From: Labilithrix sp.
GTDB taxonomy: Bacteria; Myxococcota_A; Polyangia; Polyangiales; Polyangiaceae
Direction: 5' to 3'
Assembly (NCBI GenBank): GCA_028287065.1
Contig: JAQBQJ010000132.1
Location: forward strand, 1 to 39,731
DNA length: 39,731 nucleotides
Notes under the pieces: generated by a model
What the model was told of the DNA's origin: nothing
Database searches by the model: none
The model's input: only the letters and a program-made list of their open reading frames with translations
Shown: one piece after another, positions 25,225 through 34,446 of the stretch
Layout of the letters: each line of letters starts with the position of its first letter
Position numbering within the stretch: position 1 is the first letter of the stretch
Made by a program: the position numbers and the translations under genes

Positions 25225-25398
25225 TCAGCGGTGTCTTGCGGACGCGGACGCCGCCGCCCGCGGAGAAGGGGCCGCGGGCTCTGAAGCGGCGGTGACGGCG
25301 GGGACCTCGCCGCGCAGGCGCCGGTTCCGCGCGCGCACGAAGAGCGCGACGGCCCCGATCGCCAGGATGATGACGAGGAAGAAGAGCTTCTGGTTCAA
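25225..25398 (-). CDS. 57-residue single-pass membrane protein coupled to the transglutaminase-like operon
   Basis: It reads MNQKLFFLVIILAIGAVALF followed by VRARNRRLRGE and an Ala/Ser/Pro-rich tail ending ASARHR. One membrane helix covers about residues 4-20 and the Arg-rich stretch should lie in the cytoplasm. The TTG start (25398-25396) overlaps the TGA of the upstream gene as TTGA, the same coupling style as elsewhere in the window, which is the main reason to believe it is a real gene. No family is known to me. It could anchor or regulate the large exported proteins encoded before it. Confidence 0.65.
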   Translation of the reverse strand: MNQKLFFLVIILAIGAVALFVRARNRRLRGEVPAVTAASEPAAPSPRAAASASARHR

Positions 25399-28300
25399 GG
25401 CGTGGGCGGCTTGATGTGCGTGCTCGCCCGGAAGGCGTCGTCGGCGCGGTGCGTCTCGGTGACGAACGCGTCGTAGCGATCCTTCGGGATGGTGCCGGTC
25501 GAGACTTCGAGCGTGAAGTCCTCCTCGATCGTCTGGCCCGCCACGGAGATCTTCCGCTGCGCGGACATGAGCGGTCCCTTGCCCTCGAACGGGCCGGGAA
25601 GACGCGCGATCGAGGCCTTCGCGGGCAGCTCGACGCGACGGCGGACGTGGTACTGCGTCGCGTGGCTGATCGCGAGCGCGCTCTCACGCGCGCCCTGGCT
25701 CGCGTACGCGGAGCTCAGCGTCGTCACGTACGGACGCGGAAACACGTAGTGGATCGGGTCGATGCCGGGCAGCACCCACGTACGTGATCCGACCTTGGTG
25801 CCCTCGAGCTGCGCGTACGCAGGCGCGGTGAGCTCGGCGCGGATCGCGACCTGCCAGCTTCCTTCGGTCGACGACAGCTCCACCTTCTCGACCGTCGCGA
25901 ACGGCACCCATGCGAGCGCGATACCGCGGAGCGCACGCTGGCGTTCGTTGCCGACGAGACGCACGAGCGCCTCGGCGAGGTCCTGCGCGGAGCGCCCGCG
26001 GAGGAGCACGGTGAGCACGCCCTTGGCGTTGCCTTGCTCGTCGACGACGAGCCGCTCGTCGATCTCGTCGCGCTCGCCGCCGGTGTTCGTCGCCGGCAGC
26101 GGCGCGATCTTTCCGTCGCCGTAGAGCGCCGAGCGACCGCGGAGCTCCGGAGAGATGCGGCCGGCGGGGAGGGGCGGGCCCGGGACGTCGGCGTCGATCC
26201 AGATGTCCTCGCTCGCGCCGGGCTTGTTCGGATCCATGACGTGCGCGACCGCGAGCGGATGCATGAAACGCCCGAAATGCGGGGGGAACGTGGGGCTGTC
26301 GGAGAACGGCTCGTTCTCGGCGACGACGACGTCGGTGTGGACGCCGAGCTCGCGGAGCGCGCGCACGATGAGCCACGTGCGGCTGCCCTCGTGCGTCGCG
26401 AGCGTCGTGCGCGCGGTGATGACCTGACCGCCGTTGCGACCGAGATCGATGTCGGCGAGGACGACGCCGGACGCCTCTTTCACGGCCTGACCGGAGGCTG
26501 CGACGACCTTCTCGACGAGCGCGCGCGAAGGGCCGCACGTCTTCTCGGTCTTCGCAGCCTCGGCTGACACGACGATGTTGGTCGAGGCGTCGCCGGAGCA
26601 GTTCTCGACCTGCTTCGCCCACGCGGTGACCTCGGGGCTCTCGGCGTCGAGCGACGCGAGCGTCTCGCGAAGCCCGTGCGCGACGTCGTCCCACGTCGTC
26701 GTCGAGAAGCTCACTCCGACGTTGCGATCCATCTTCGGCACGCCCCACTCGACGCGACGGACGGCGCGGTCCTTCACGTGCCACACGAGCACGCGCTTGC
26801 CTTGCTCCGTCTTCTCCTCGGCCTTGCCGAGCATCGGGTGGCTCCAGAGCGAGCCACGCAGGCCTTGCGGCAGGCGCATCTCGATGCGCGCGTCGCGCAC
26901 CGCGGTGCGCTCGGGCAGGAGATCCGGCGTGTCGATGCCGATGTTGCCCATCTCGCCGGGGATGCCCCAGCCCTCGTAGATCGCCTCGACCGCGTCGCCG
27001 GCTTCGAGCTGCGAGAGATCGGCGTGCGACTGCGCCGCGCGCGGCGTCGCATCGGGAAGGAGGATGCGTCCGTCCTTCTTGAAGATGCGGCGTCGCAGGA
27101 TGCGGACCGTATCCTTGCCGAATACGATCGGCGCGCCGGCCTGCGCATTGGACTCGACGTCGGTCGTGCCCATCACGCGGCGCACGTCGAGCATCACGAA
27201 GTGGACGAGGCCCGACGGCTCGACGTCGTAACGCTCTTGATGCGCGAGGACGGCGGTCGCGGCGTTCGCGAGGAGCGGCGCGCTCTTGTCGTCGTTCGTG
27301 ACGCGCTCGGCGACGCCGTCGAAGGCCGCGAGCGGATCGTCGCCCGCCGCGCGGAGGAGACCAGGCAGCGCTTGCGGCGCGTCGCGTGCGACGGTCGCGA
27401 GGCGGAGCAGGTCGGGCATCGCGCTCTTGCCCTTGATCGCATAGAGCGTGGAGATCTGCCGGTCCCCCGGGTTCATCGCGTCCTGGATCTTCGCGGCGCG
27501 CGCGAGGTCGCCGACCTCGATGGCGCTGCGCGTGGACAGCGAGAGGTACAGCTGCGGCGAGCCCGCGAGCGCACGCAGGCGCTCGAGGTCGCGCTCGGCG
27601 CCTTCGCGATCGCCGACGGCGACGCGCGCGTGATGACACGCGAGGCTCGTCTTGTCGGCGGGCACCTTGTCGTCGCACTCGAACGCGACGTCCTCGCGGC
27701 CGGTGCGTTCGAACGCGACACGCTCGACCTCGCGGAGGAGCGGCGTGCCGGCGAGACCGGACTTCGCGCGGTCGAACGACGCGCGTGCGCGATCGTAGAG
27801 GTGCTCGCGACCGGCGGTAGCGGCGTCGTAGGCATCGGCGAGCGCGGGGTTCGACGGCTTCGCCTTCGCGCGCGTCTTGTCTAGATCGGTGAGTGCCTCG
27901 ATGCCGGCCTCCGCCTGTCCGCGACGAACCCCGGCGAGGAGCGCGTGCTCGATGCCCGCCTCCCACGACGAAGGCCACGCCTCGATCACGCGATCGATCG
28001 CGGCGCGTGCACGCTCGATGCTCTTCACGGCCGGCAGGTCGCGTGCGAGGCGGACTGCGCGTGCGTACGCGAGCAAGAGCTCGGGCGGCGCATCGGTCCG
28101 CGCGACCTGAGGATGGAGGAGGTTCTCCGCGGTGCGGCTCTCGCGAGCCGCGAGCGCGCCGAGCGCGACCGCGAGGCGCTCCTCGTCCGTCGTCGGTGCG
28201 CCCGGCGCGACGGGGACGACACGCTTGATCCCGACCGTCGACTTCGCTCCTGCGGCCGGCGCGTGCGTGCGCAGCGGCTTGCCGTCGGCATCCCATGCGC

Positions 28301-29321
28301 CGAGCTCGAACGTCTCGAAGTCCTGATCCATGCCGACGCGCGCGACGATGCGGAGCGTGCCGGAGCCGTCGGCCTCGAGCCGCGCGAACCGCGCGACCTG
28401 CCCTGCGCCGAGCGCATACGGGCGATCGATCGCGAGCTCTCCGCCCGCGCGCACGACGGCGGCGCTGCCGGCGCGGATGCCGACCCCGATCCATCCGGCC
28501 TTCGGTACGTCGACGTCGACGAGCACGTCGCGCACGCCCTGGATGTTCGACTCCGCATAGAGCGGGAGATGACAGCCGAGCGCACGCACGGTCGCGGCGC
28601 GCTCCTTCGGGAGGAACGGACCGGGGCCGGGCACCTCCGTCGGGGCGACGGCTCCGACCCGATCGAGGTTCGTGGGCTCGCGGACGCTGCTCACCGGCGT
28701 CCATGCGACGGGGCCGAGCAGCGTCGCCTCGCGCACGCATCCGGTGCGCGCGCGATGCGTCTCGGCGGCCTTCGCGTCACCGCGTCGCTCGGCGAGCGCG
28801 AGCCGCGCGACGGCGACGAGGTGCGCCGCGAACGGGCCCTCGGCGCGATCCTCTACCTTCGCGAGACGATCGTCGACGGAGCCGCCGTTCTTCGCGAGCG
28901 CCGCGGGGTCGACGCGATCGGCGAGCGCGCTGGTCGGCGCGACGTCGGCGAATGCAGCGACGCTGCGATGCACGAGCGCGTCGAGCGCGGCCATCGTGAC
29001 GGCGACGTGCGCGGGATCGTCGGGCGAGGTGGCGGCGTCGTCGAGCGCGCGCACGTAGAGATCGACGGCCTTCACGCTGTCGCCGTTCGCATCCTCGCGG
29101 AACGCGGACGCGAGCGGCGCCGCGAGCTTGCCCATCGCCCCGGGGGGCCTCGCACCGGCGTTGTTGCCGCCACACGCGGCGATCGCCAAGACCGCGGCAG
29201 AGAGCCCGAGAAGTCTGAGAAAAGCGCGAAAGCGCGAAGATTTATTTTGGGCGTTGGCGGCGATCGGCAGGAAAAACAACCTTTGCGCTTTCGCGCTTTT
29301 CTCGGACTTTTCGGATCTCAT
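25395..29321 (-). CDS. DUF3857/transglutaminase-like lipoprotein lacking the catalytic Cys
   Basis: From ATG 29321, which overlaps the previous stop as ATGA, this 1,308-residue protein has a signal peptide ending in the lipobox IAAC (Cys at about residue 51) after an unusually long Lys/Arg-rich start that comes from the palindromic element at 29203-29318. The middle is helical and TPR-like. The C-terminal third is paralogous to the upstream gene: ILRRRIFKKDGRILLP and QLEAGDAVEAIYEGW correspond to its DUF3857 blocks. In the transglutaminase core, His1027 (AHVMDP) and Asp1043 (WIDADVP) are kept, but the nucleophile block reads ATHEGSRTWLIV, with no Cys. It is probably a non-catalytic partner or binding subunit. 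The reading frame itself stays open far upstream of 29321, but that part lies inside the neighbouring gene. Confidence 0.82.
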   Translation of the reverse strand: MRSEKSEKSAKAQRLFFLPIAANAQNKSSRFRAFLRLLGLSAAVLAIAACGGNNAGARPPGAMGKLAAPLASAFREDANGDSVKAVDLYVRALDDAATSPDDPAHVAVTMAALDALVHRSVAAFADVAPTSALADRVDPAALAKNGGSVDDRLAKVEDRAEGPFAAHLVAVARLALAERRGDAKAAETHRARTGCVREATLLGPVAWTPVSSVREPTNLDRVGAVAPTEVPGPGPFLPKERAATVRALGCHLPLYAESNIQGVRDVLVDVDVPKAGWIGVGIRAGSAAVVRAGGELAIDRPYALGAGQVARFARLEADGSGTLRIVARVGMDQDFETFELGAWDADGKPLRTHAPAAGAKSTVGIKRVVPVAPGAPTTDEERLAVALGALAARESRTAENLLHPQVARTDAPPELLLAYARAVRLARDLPAVKSIERARAAIDRVIEAWPSSWEAGIEHALLAGVRRGQAEAGIEALTDLDKTRAKAKPSNPALADAYDAATAGREHLYDRARASFDRAKSGLAGTPLLREVERVAFERTGREDVAFECDDKVPADKTSLACHHARVAVGDREGAERDLERLRALAGSPQLYLSLSTRSAIEVGDLARAAKIQDAMNPGDRQISTLYAIKGKSAMPDLLRLATVARDAPQALPGLLRAAGDDPLAAFDGVAERVTNDDKSAPLLANAATAVLAHQERYDVEPSGLVHFVMLDVRRVMGTTDVESNAQAGAPIVFGKDTVRILRRRIFKKDGRILLPDATPRAAQSHADLSQLEAGDAVEAIYEGWGIPGEMGNIGIDTPDLLPERTAVRDARIEMRLPQGLRGSLWSHPMLGKAEEKTEQGKRVLVWHVKDRAVRRVEWGVPKMDRNVGVSFSTTTWDDVAHGLRETLASLDAESPEVTAWAKQVENCSGDASTNIVVSAEAAKTEKTCGPSRALVEKVVAASGQAVKEASGVVLADIDLGRNGGQVITARTTLATHEGSRTWLIVRALRELGVHTDVVVAENEPFSDSPTFPPHFGRFMHPLAVAHVMDPNKPGASEDIWIDADVPGPPLPAGRISPELRGRSALYGDGKIAPLPATNTGGERDEIDERLVVDEQGNAKGVLTVLLRGRSAQDLAEALVRLVGNERQRALRGIALAWVPFATVEKVELSSTEGSWQVAIRAELTAPAYAQLEGTKVGSRTWVLPGIDPIHYVFPRPYVTTLSSAYASQGARESALAISHATQYHVRRRVELPAKASIARLPGPFEGKGPLMSAQRKISVAGQTIEEDFTLEVSTGTIPKDRYDAFVTETHRADDAFRASTHIKPPTP
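29203..29318. repeat. Palindromic element, family copy 3, forming the start of a coding region
   Basis: The arms CCCGAGAAGTCTGAGAAAAG and CTTTTCTCGGACTTTTCGG, extended by GCGCGAAAGCG and CGCTTTCGCGC, match copies 1 and 2, with the same left-arm T (GTCTGAG) as copy 2. The interior is about 40 bases. Unlike the other copies it lies in a coding frame: on the minus strand it reads RSEKSEKSAKAQR...RFRAFLRLLGL and supplies the n-region of the downstream lipoprotein signal peptide. Confidence 0.85.
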
Positions 29322-32300
29322 TTTTCCCCCGCAGCAGCCGGGACGAGGCGGACTTCTTTGTGCATCAATGCATCGACCTGCGTGATGAAGGCACGCCACG
29401 TGGCGTACTTCTCGACCGGGATGAGGTGGAGATCGAACACGACGCTCCGTTTGATGAGGAGCGCGCGTGCGTCCTTCGGGTCCTTCGTGATCTCGATGTG
29501 CGCACGTCCGTACGTGCCGCCGTTCGCATCGCCGCCGGGAGGCAGCGGTCCCCATGCGAAGCCGGGCGGCGCGATGATGCGCGTCGTCCGGTTCTGATGG
29601 CTCGGCGCGAGGTGCGGCGGGAGCTGCACGGGCAACGTGCGCTCGACGAGCGGCGCGAGCACCGAGCCGTACGTGTTGCTCGGTGACAGCGACACGACGA
29701 GGTCGCGACCTTCGCTCCGCGCGAGACCACGCGACTTCGCCTTGTACTTCACGACCGATTGGCCGCCGGGGAGGTCGCCCTTGAAGTCGATGTTCTTGTC
29801 GACCTCGACGGTCGGGAACCACGGACCGACGAGCGCGTCTTCGACGTACTGCGCGCGCGCTTCGGCTTGCGAGAGGTTCGAGCGAAGCCAGAACGCGGCG
29901 TCGCCCGTGTGACGCTCGTCGCCGGTGACCTCGCCGGAGCCGTCCGCCCCGAGCGTGACCGCCCAGCTCACGTCGACACCGTGATCGTCGGGCGAGCTCG
30001 GCGGGAGCTGCACGATCTCCGCCGGGCCGGTGTCCATGCGCAGCGCGACGGCGCGTGCGTCCATCGAGGGGATCGGACCGAGGCGGCTCTGCGGGCTCGT
30101 CGCGTCGAGGTACTGCCCGCCGTTCGGGCCGGGCAGGAACGCGATGCCGTGATCGAACATCGGCACGGCCGCGTTCTTGGACAGCAGCACCGACGGCTGA
30201 CCCGTCATGCGCGTCTGCACCATGACCTCCTGGGCCTCGATGCCGACGGAGCGGAGGAGCGTGATGAGGAGGATCGCCTTGTCGTCGCAGTCGCCCTCGC
30301 GACGCGCGAGGAGCTGCTGCGGGCGGTTCGGCAGCCACCACTCGCCGCTCACGTAGTTGACGTAGCGGATGTCGTCGGCGACGAACTCGAAGAGCGCGCG
30401 GAGCTTCTCTTCGCGCGTCTTCTTTCCCTTCGTGAGCTCGGCGGCGAGGCGACGGACCTCGTCGTCGGGCTCCGTGAAGCCGCGGACCGCCTCGGCGTAC
30501 CACTTGCGGAACTGGTCCCACGTCTTGAACGTGGAGCCAACGATGACGGGCGAGATCTCCGTGAGCTGCGGGATCATCGGCTCCTCGGGGATCGACGCGG
30601 GCTTGTCCCAGACCATCCGCACGACGTGCATGCCGCGCTCGTCGGTCTCCGTCTTCTTGTACGGAGCGAGCTTGTCGTGGAGCACGTCGACGTAGAGCGG
30701 ATGCCCGGGCAGCGTCTCGACGACGACCTCGTTGTAGAGGAGGGGATGGCTCGCGGGCGCGCCCGCGTAGTCCATGAAGTAGAAGGGCGCGTCGCCACGA
30801 CCACCGACCGCGGTGCTCGTCCACTGGCGGATGACGACCTCGACGGTGTCGCCGGCCTCGAGCTCGGGCCAGCGGATGCGCGGGCGCGCGCCGTCGTTGT
30901 GCTCCTCGACCGGGAACACGATGCCGCCGGCCTTCCGATGGACGCGCGCACGGAGGATCTCGGTGAGATCGCCCTCGGGCGGGATCGGCTCGAAGAGCTC
31001 CTGCTGCGTGCGCGGCGGGATGACGATCTCGCGCGCGTACTGGATCAGCTGCGACACGCGGTTGTCGGCATGCATGCGTACTGCACGCAACCAGTGGAGC
31101 TCGCGATCGGCGACGTCGGGCGGGCCCTTCTCGGGGACGCCCTTGCGGCGCGCGAGGATCGTCGCGATCGGCGCGAGCCAGCGTTCGTCGTCGCCGGCCT
31201 CGGGCGCCGGCTTCGGTGCGCCGGCCTTGCCTGCTCCCGTGCGGAGCGCGAGCTCGGCGCGGTACTTCGCGTCGCCCGGCGCGAGCTCGCGTGCGCGGCG
31301 GAGCGCGACGACGACGAGCTGCTGGTCCTTCGGATCGTTCGAGGCCGTCGCGAGCTCGCGTGCGAGCCCGGCCCATGCCTCGGGGCGGTTCGGTGCCCAC
31401 CGCGCCGTCGTGCGATAGAGCAGCGCCGCGAGGTCGTGAGCGCCGGCATCGGTCACGTGCTTCGCGACGGTGAGCGCCTCGTCGGCGTCGTCCATGCCGC
31501 CGGCGAACGCGTCCTGCGCGGCTTTGACGACATCTTCCTTGCCGCGCGAGCCCATCGCGTCGACGAGCACCTCGCCGCGGATGCCTCGCCGCGCGAGCTC
31601 CTCGGTGACGCTCATCCACGTCTTCGTGTCGTGCGCACGAGCGAGGCCAGAGAGATCGACGAGCATGCCGTTCGACACGCGCTGCGGCGCGGCCCGGAAC
31701 GCCGCGCTGAGGTCGCGCATCGCCTGGATCGTCAGCGAATCGACGCGCAACGCGCGGAGCGTGCGCGCGTTCAGCGCGACGGCCTCGTCATCCTTCTTCG
31801 TGTCGAGCTTCGTGCCTCGGATCGACGCGATCGCCCAGTCGGCCATCTCGGTGTCGAGGTGCTGCTCGACGAGCCGGCGATCGACGAATGCCTGCGTCGC
31901 GGCGTCGTTCGACTTCGCGGCGAGCGTGCGCGCCCGATAGAGGCGCCCGCTCTTGTTCGCGCCGCTGCTCACCCATGCCGCCATCGCGGTGCGATCGGCG
32001 TCGAGGTCCTTCGACTGGAGCACGGCGTCGAGCTCACCGGCGGCGCGCGGGCTCTTCAGATCGTCGGCGCCCGCGAACGTGCGGATCACCGCGGCGGTGA
32101 GGAGCGAATCGCCCGAGCCCTTGGGGGCGATCGAGCGCATGAGCGCCGTCGTGAGCTTCGTCCTCTTCTCTTTGCCCGCGGTGCCCCACGCGATCGTCTC
32201 GCCGGGCTTCATGGTGAGATCGGACGAAGCCTCGACGCGCAAGGGGACGTGCTTCGCGTCCGTGATGCGGATGCGGACGCGTCCGGAGTCCTCGAGCGCG

Positions 32301-33256
32301 CCGGTGCAGACCTTCGCGGCGACGATGTGCGGTCCTGCGGAGGCCTCGACCTGACCGGCCATGCGATCGAGCCGCGCGCTGCCGTGGACGTCGTTGCTGT
32401 AGCCGATGTCGAGGCCGTCGAACATGAGCCGCGCCTGCCCGCCGGACGCGAGCCGCACGATGACGGGGCCCGCGGAGGCGAGCTTGATCTTCGACGCGAC
32501 GAACGAGCAGCTCTCCTTGCGAGGATGCACGAACATGTCGAGCGGGACGCCGCGCGCCTCCGCGAACGTGGGCGGCACGCCGCGCCATGCGACCTCCACG
32601 GTGCCCCACGAGTAGAACGTGTTCGGATCGCCGAACGCCGCTGTGTTCGACTGCTCGGGTCCGTCGTGCGCGTCGAGCCCGCCGCCCGTGTCGCGGAAAG
32701 GTCCGAGCACGGACACATCCGTCACGATGCCGGCCGCGCGCGCCTTCTCGACGCCGGCCGCCGTGCCCTCGTCGGAGGCGAGCGCGCGCGCGAGCGCGGT
32801 CGCCTCGCCGCGGACCTCGGGGTTCACCGAGCTCGCGGCCGCGATCTCCGCGAGCGCGCGCTCGGCGGCGCCGTTCGTCGCGCGATCGGAGACGGTCGCG
32901 ATGGTCGCGAGCGACGCGACCACGTCGGCCTCGGAGGCCTTCGGCGAGAGCGCGCGTTTCTTCTGCACCTCGACGAGCGCGTCGGGGGTCTCCGCGGTGA
33001 AGCGACCGGCCTCGGTCCCGCCGCCGCCGGCGTTCGTCGTGATCCCTGCGGCCGTCGCGCCCGCACCCGGCGCGCCGGACGCGGCGGCGGGTGCTTCCTT
33101 CGCGGAGGCCGGACGTGCATCGCCGCGCGCGGGACCCGCGCCGAACAGACCCAGCCCGAGACATGCGGAAAGGGACGTTAAGAGGAGGAGGCTCCCCCGA
33201 CCCCGACGCATCCGCGGTGATTCTGCTCCGAACGGCCCCTTCGGTCGCGTGCTCAT
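29318..33256 (-). CDS. Exported DUF3857/transglutaminase-like protein with complete catalytic triad
   Basis: This protein of about 1,312 residues has a signal peptide (MRRGRGSLLLLTSLSACLGL, from the second Met at 33211, cleavage near ARG-DA) and a Gly/Ala/Thr linker. A beta-rich domain follows (about residues 170-340, with VTDVSVLGPF and RLMFDGLDIGY), then a long helical repeat region. A DUF3857 domain (ILRARVHRKAGGIVFP, ELEAGDTVEVVIRQW) precedes a transglutaminase-like core: Cys990 in EGDCDDKAILL, His1036 in FDHGIAFL, Asp1051 in YLDATSP. Such cores act as proteases, transglutaminases or peptide-bond-forming enzymes; the substrate is unknown. It starts at ATG 33256, or 33211; neither has a clear ribosome site. 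It is the first gene of a three-gene coupled operon, divergent from the PEGA-like gene. Confidence 0.85.
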   Translation of the reverse strand: MSTRPKGPFGAESPRMRRGRGSLLLLTSLSACLGLGLFGAGPARGDARPASAKEAPAAASGAPGAGATAAGITTNAGGGGTEAGRFTAETPDALVEVQKKRALSPKASEADVVASLATIATVSDRATNGAAERALAEIAAASSVNPEVRGEATALARALASDEGTAAGVEKARAAGIVTDVSVLGPFRDTGGGLDAHDGPEQSNTAAFGDPNTFYSWGTVEVAWRGVPPTFAEARGVPLDMFVHPRKESCSFVASKIKLASAGPVIVRLASGGQARLMFDGLDIGYSNDVHGSARLDRMAGQVEASAGPHIVAAKVCTGALEDSGRVRIRITDAKHVPLRVEASSDLTMKPGETIAWGTAGKEKRTKLTTALMRSIAPKGSGDSLLTAAVIRTFAGADDLKSPRAAGELDAVLQSKDLDADRTAMAAWVSSGANKSGRLYRARTLAAKSNDAATQAFVDRRLVEQHLDTEMADWAIASIRGTKLDTKKDDEAVALNARTLRALRVDSLTIQAMRDLSAAFRAAPQRVSNGMLVDLSGLARAHDTKTWMSVTEELARRGIRGEVLVDAMGSRGKEDVVKAAQDAFAGGMDDADEALTVAKHVTDAGAHDLAALLYRTTARWAPNRPEAWAGLARELATASNDPKDQQLVVVALRRARELAPGDAKYRAELALRTGAGKAGAPKPAPEAGDDERWLAPIATILARRKGVPEKGPPDVADRELHWLRAVRMHADNRVSQLIQYAREIVIPPRTQQELFEPIPPEGDLTEILRARVHRKAGGIVFPVEEHNDGARPRIRWPELEAGDTVEVVIRQWTSTAVGGRGDAPFYFMDYAGAPASHPLLYNEVVVETLPGHPLYVDVLHDKLAPYKKTETDERGMHVVRMVWDKPASIPEEPMIPQLTEISPVIVGSTFKTWDQFRKWYAEAVRGFTEPDDEVRRLAAELTKGKKTREEKLRALFEFVADDIRYVNYVSGEWWLPNRPQQLLARREGDCDDKAILLITLLRSVGIEAQEVMVQTRMTGQPSVLLSKNAAVPMFDHGIAFLPGPNGGQYLDATSPQSRLGPIPSMDARAVALRMDTGPAEIVQLPPSSPDDHGVDVSWAVTLGADGSGEVTGDERHTGDAAFWLRSNLSQAEARAQYVEDALVGPWFPTVEVDKNIDFKGDLPGGQSVVKYKAKSRGLARSEGRDLVVSLSPSNTYGSVLAPLVERTLPVQLPPHLAPSHQNRTTRIIAPPGFAWGPLPPGGDANGGTYGRAHIEITKDPKDARALLIKRSVVFDLHLIPVEKYATWRAFITQVDALMHKEVRLVPAAAGEK

Positions 33257-33313
33257 TGGTGCGGCACTGTACTCGGATTTTCCGGGACTTAGACCTCGGA
33301 GCGAGGTCCGTCC

Positions 33314-34408
33314 TTGCTTCTGCGTACCGATGAGACAGACTGCAGGCGGCGCGTCGACGGTCCTACATTGCACCACAACCACCGCAAGCCCCACATCCCG
33401 CTTCCGCCGGCGCTCCCGCTTCCGGCGTTCTCGCTTCCGTACGAAGCGAAGGATGAGGCCGTCGATCCGCTCGATGCGGCAGCGACCGCCCAGCGGCCCG
33501 TCGTCACCGGCGTCACCGGATCGCGCTCGCGCCGTTCGGTGCGACGCCGTGCGGCCCCGGTCGATCCGCAGTCGACGTCCGAGGTCCAGCTCGAGGACAT
33601 CCTGCTCGAGGTCTACGCCGACGATCCGCCGCCGCCCTCGTCGCGCTCGGCACCGCCGCTCCCCGCGCGCGCATCGATCGCGATGGCGATCGCGTCGGTC
33701 GTTCCTGCGCCGCCCGCGCAGAGCGCGGCCGTCGATGCGCTGCTCCGCGCGTCCGATCCGGCATTCGCGCCGTATCCGCCGGCGCAAGGCATGGGTTACG
33801 CGCACGCGGCCGACTACGAGTCGCCGAGCGTCGCGCCGGTGATGCTCGCGAGCACGTTCCCGCCGGAGGCAGGCGCGCCGCTGGCGCGTCCGATGGTCGT
33901 CCCGCGAAAGAGCCGCGCGGCGGTGATCGCGATCTGGTCGGCGCTGCTGCTCGTGATCAGCGTCGCGGGCGGCGCCGCCTTCGTGCTCGGCGTTCGCAAC
34001 GGCACGTACGCGCAGCTCCGCGATCGCGCGAAGTCCGTCGCGGCAGGGACGAAGCACGCGCCGGTCGCCGCCGCGTCGGCGACGACCGCTCCGCCTCCGC
34101 CTGCACCTGCGCCTGTTCCTCCGCCTCGCGTCGCATCGCCGTCGCCGTCGCCGTCGCCTTCACCCGCGCCGATGCCCACGGTCTCGATCGATTCGCTGCC
34201 GAAGTCGCCGATCGCCGCCGACAGCTCGCTCGTGACGTTCCCTGCGTACGCGCAAGGTCATCGCGTGTTCCTCGACGGTCGCGTCATCACGGTGGCCGAC
34301 GGCACGCCCACGCCGATCAAGTGCGGTCGTCACATGCTGAAGATCGGCTCGGCGCGGAAGCCGCGCGTCCTCGACTTCGCGTGCGGTCGCGAAGTCATCG
34401 TGCAGTGA
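33314..34408 (+). CDS. Pro-rich single-pass membrane protein with PEGA-like C-terminal domain
   Basis: From TTG 33314 (GAGG seven bases upstream; TTG 33368 is a later candidate) this 364-residue protein has a Pro/Ala/Ser-rich cytoplasmic N-half, one membrane segment near residues 202-224 (VIAIWSALLLVISVAGGAAF), a second Pro/Ser-rich linker with repeated PS units, and a C-terminal domain ending HRVFLDGRVITVADGTPTPIKCGRHMLKIG. The pattern of a short beta domain with FLDG and a G-x-H turn resembles PEGA-type surface domains found on many myxobacterial kinases and membrane proteins. No kinase domain is present. The gene diverges from the transglutaminase-like operon, with which it may share regulation. 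Confidence 0.8.
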   Translation: MLLRTDETDCRRRVDGPTLHHNHRKPHIPLPPALPLPAFSLPYEAKDEAVDPLDAAATAQRPVVTGVTGSRSRRSVRRRAAPVDPQSTSEVQLEDILLEVYADDPPPPSSRSAPPLPARASIAMAIASVVPAPPAQSAAVDALLRASDPAFAPYPPAQGMGYAHAADYESPSVAPVMLASTFPPEAGAPLARPMVVPRKSRAAVIAIWSALLLVISVAGGAAFVLGVRNGTYAQLRDRAKSVAAGTKHAPVAAASATTAPPPPAPAPVPPPRVASPSPSPSPSPAPMPTVSIDSLPKSPIAADSSLVTFPAYAQGHRVFLDGRVITVADGTPTPIKCGRHMLKIGSARKPRVLDFACGREVIVQ

Positions 34409-34446
34409 GCACGTCGTAGCGAGCTCGCCTCGTTCGCGTACTTCGC

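Noticed and set aside
25684-28740. Long minus-strand open frame (1,018 codons) in another frame of the second transglutaminase-like gene
   Set aside because: Almost pure Arg/Ala/Gly/His/Pro composition; a shadow of the real frame, which shows a lipoprotein signal and paralogous blocks.
29322-31619. Upstream extension of the second transglutaminase-like protein's frame
   Set aside because: The frame stays open but overlaps the first gene completely and reads as low-complexity Arg/Ala; the ATGA at 29321 is the better start.
29759-33181. Very long plus-strand open frame (1,140 codons) opposite the transglutaminase-like gene
   Set aside because: It is extremely rich in Arg, Ala, Glu, Asp and Val with no hydrophobic core or motif, as expected of the antisense of a GC-rich gene. 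The minus-strand product has a signal peptide and catalytic motifs.
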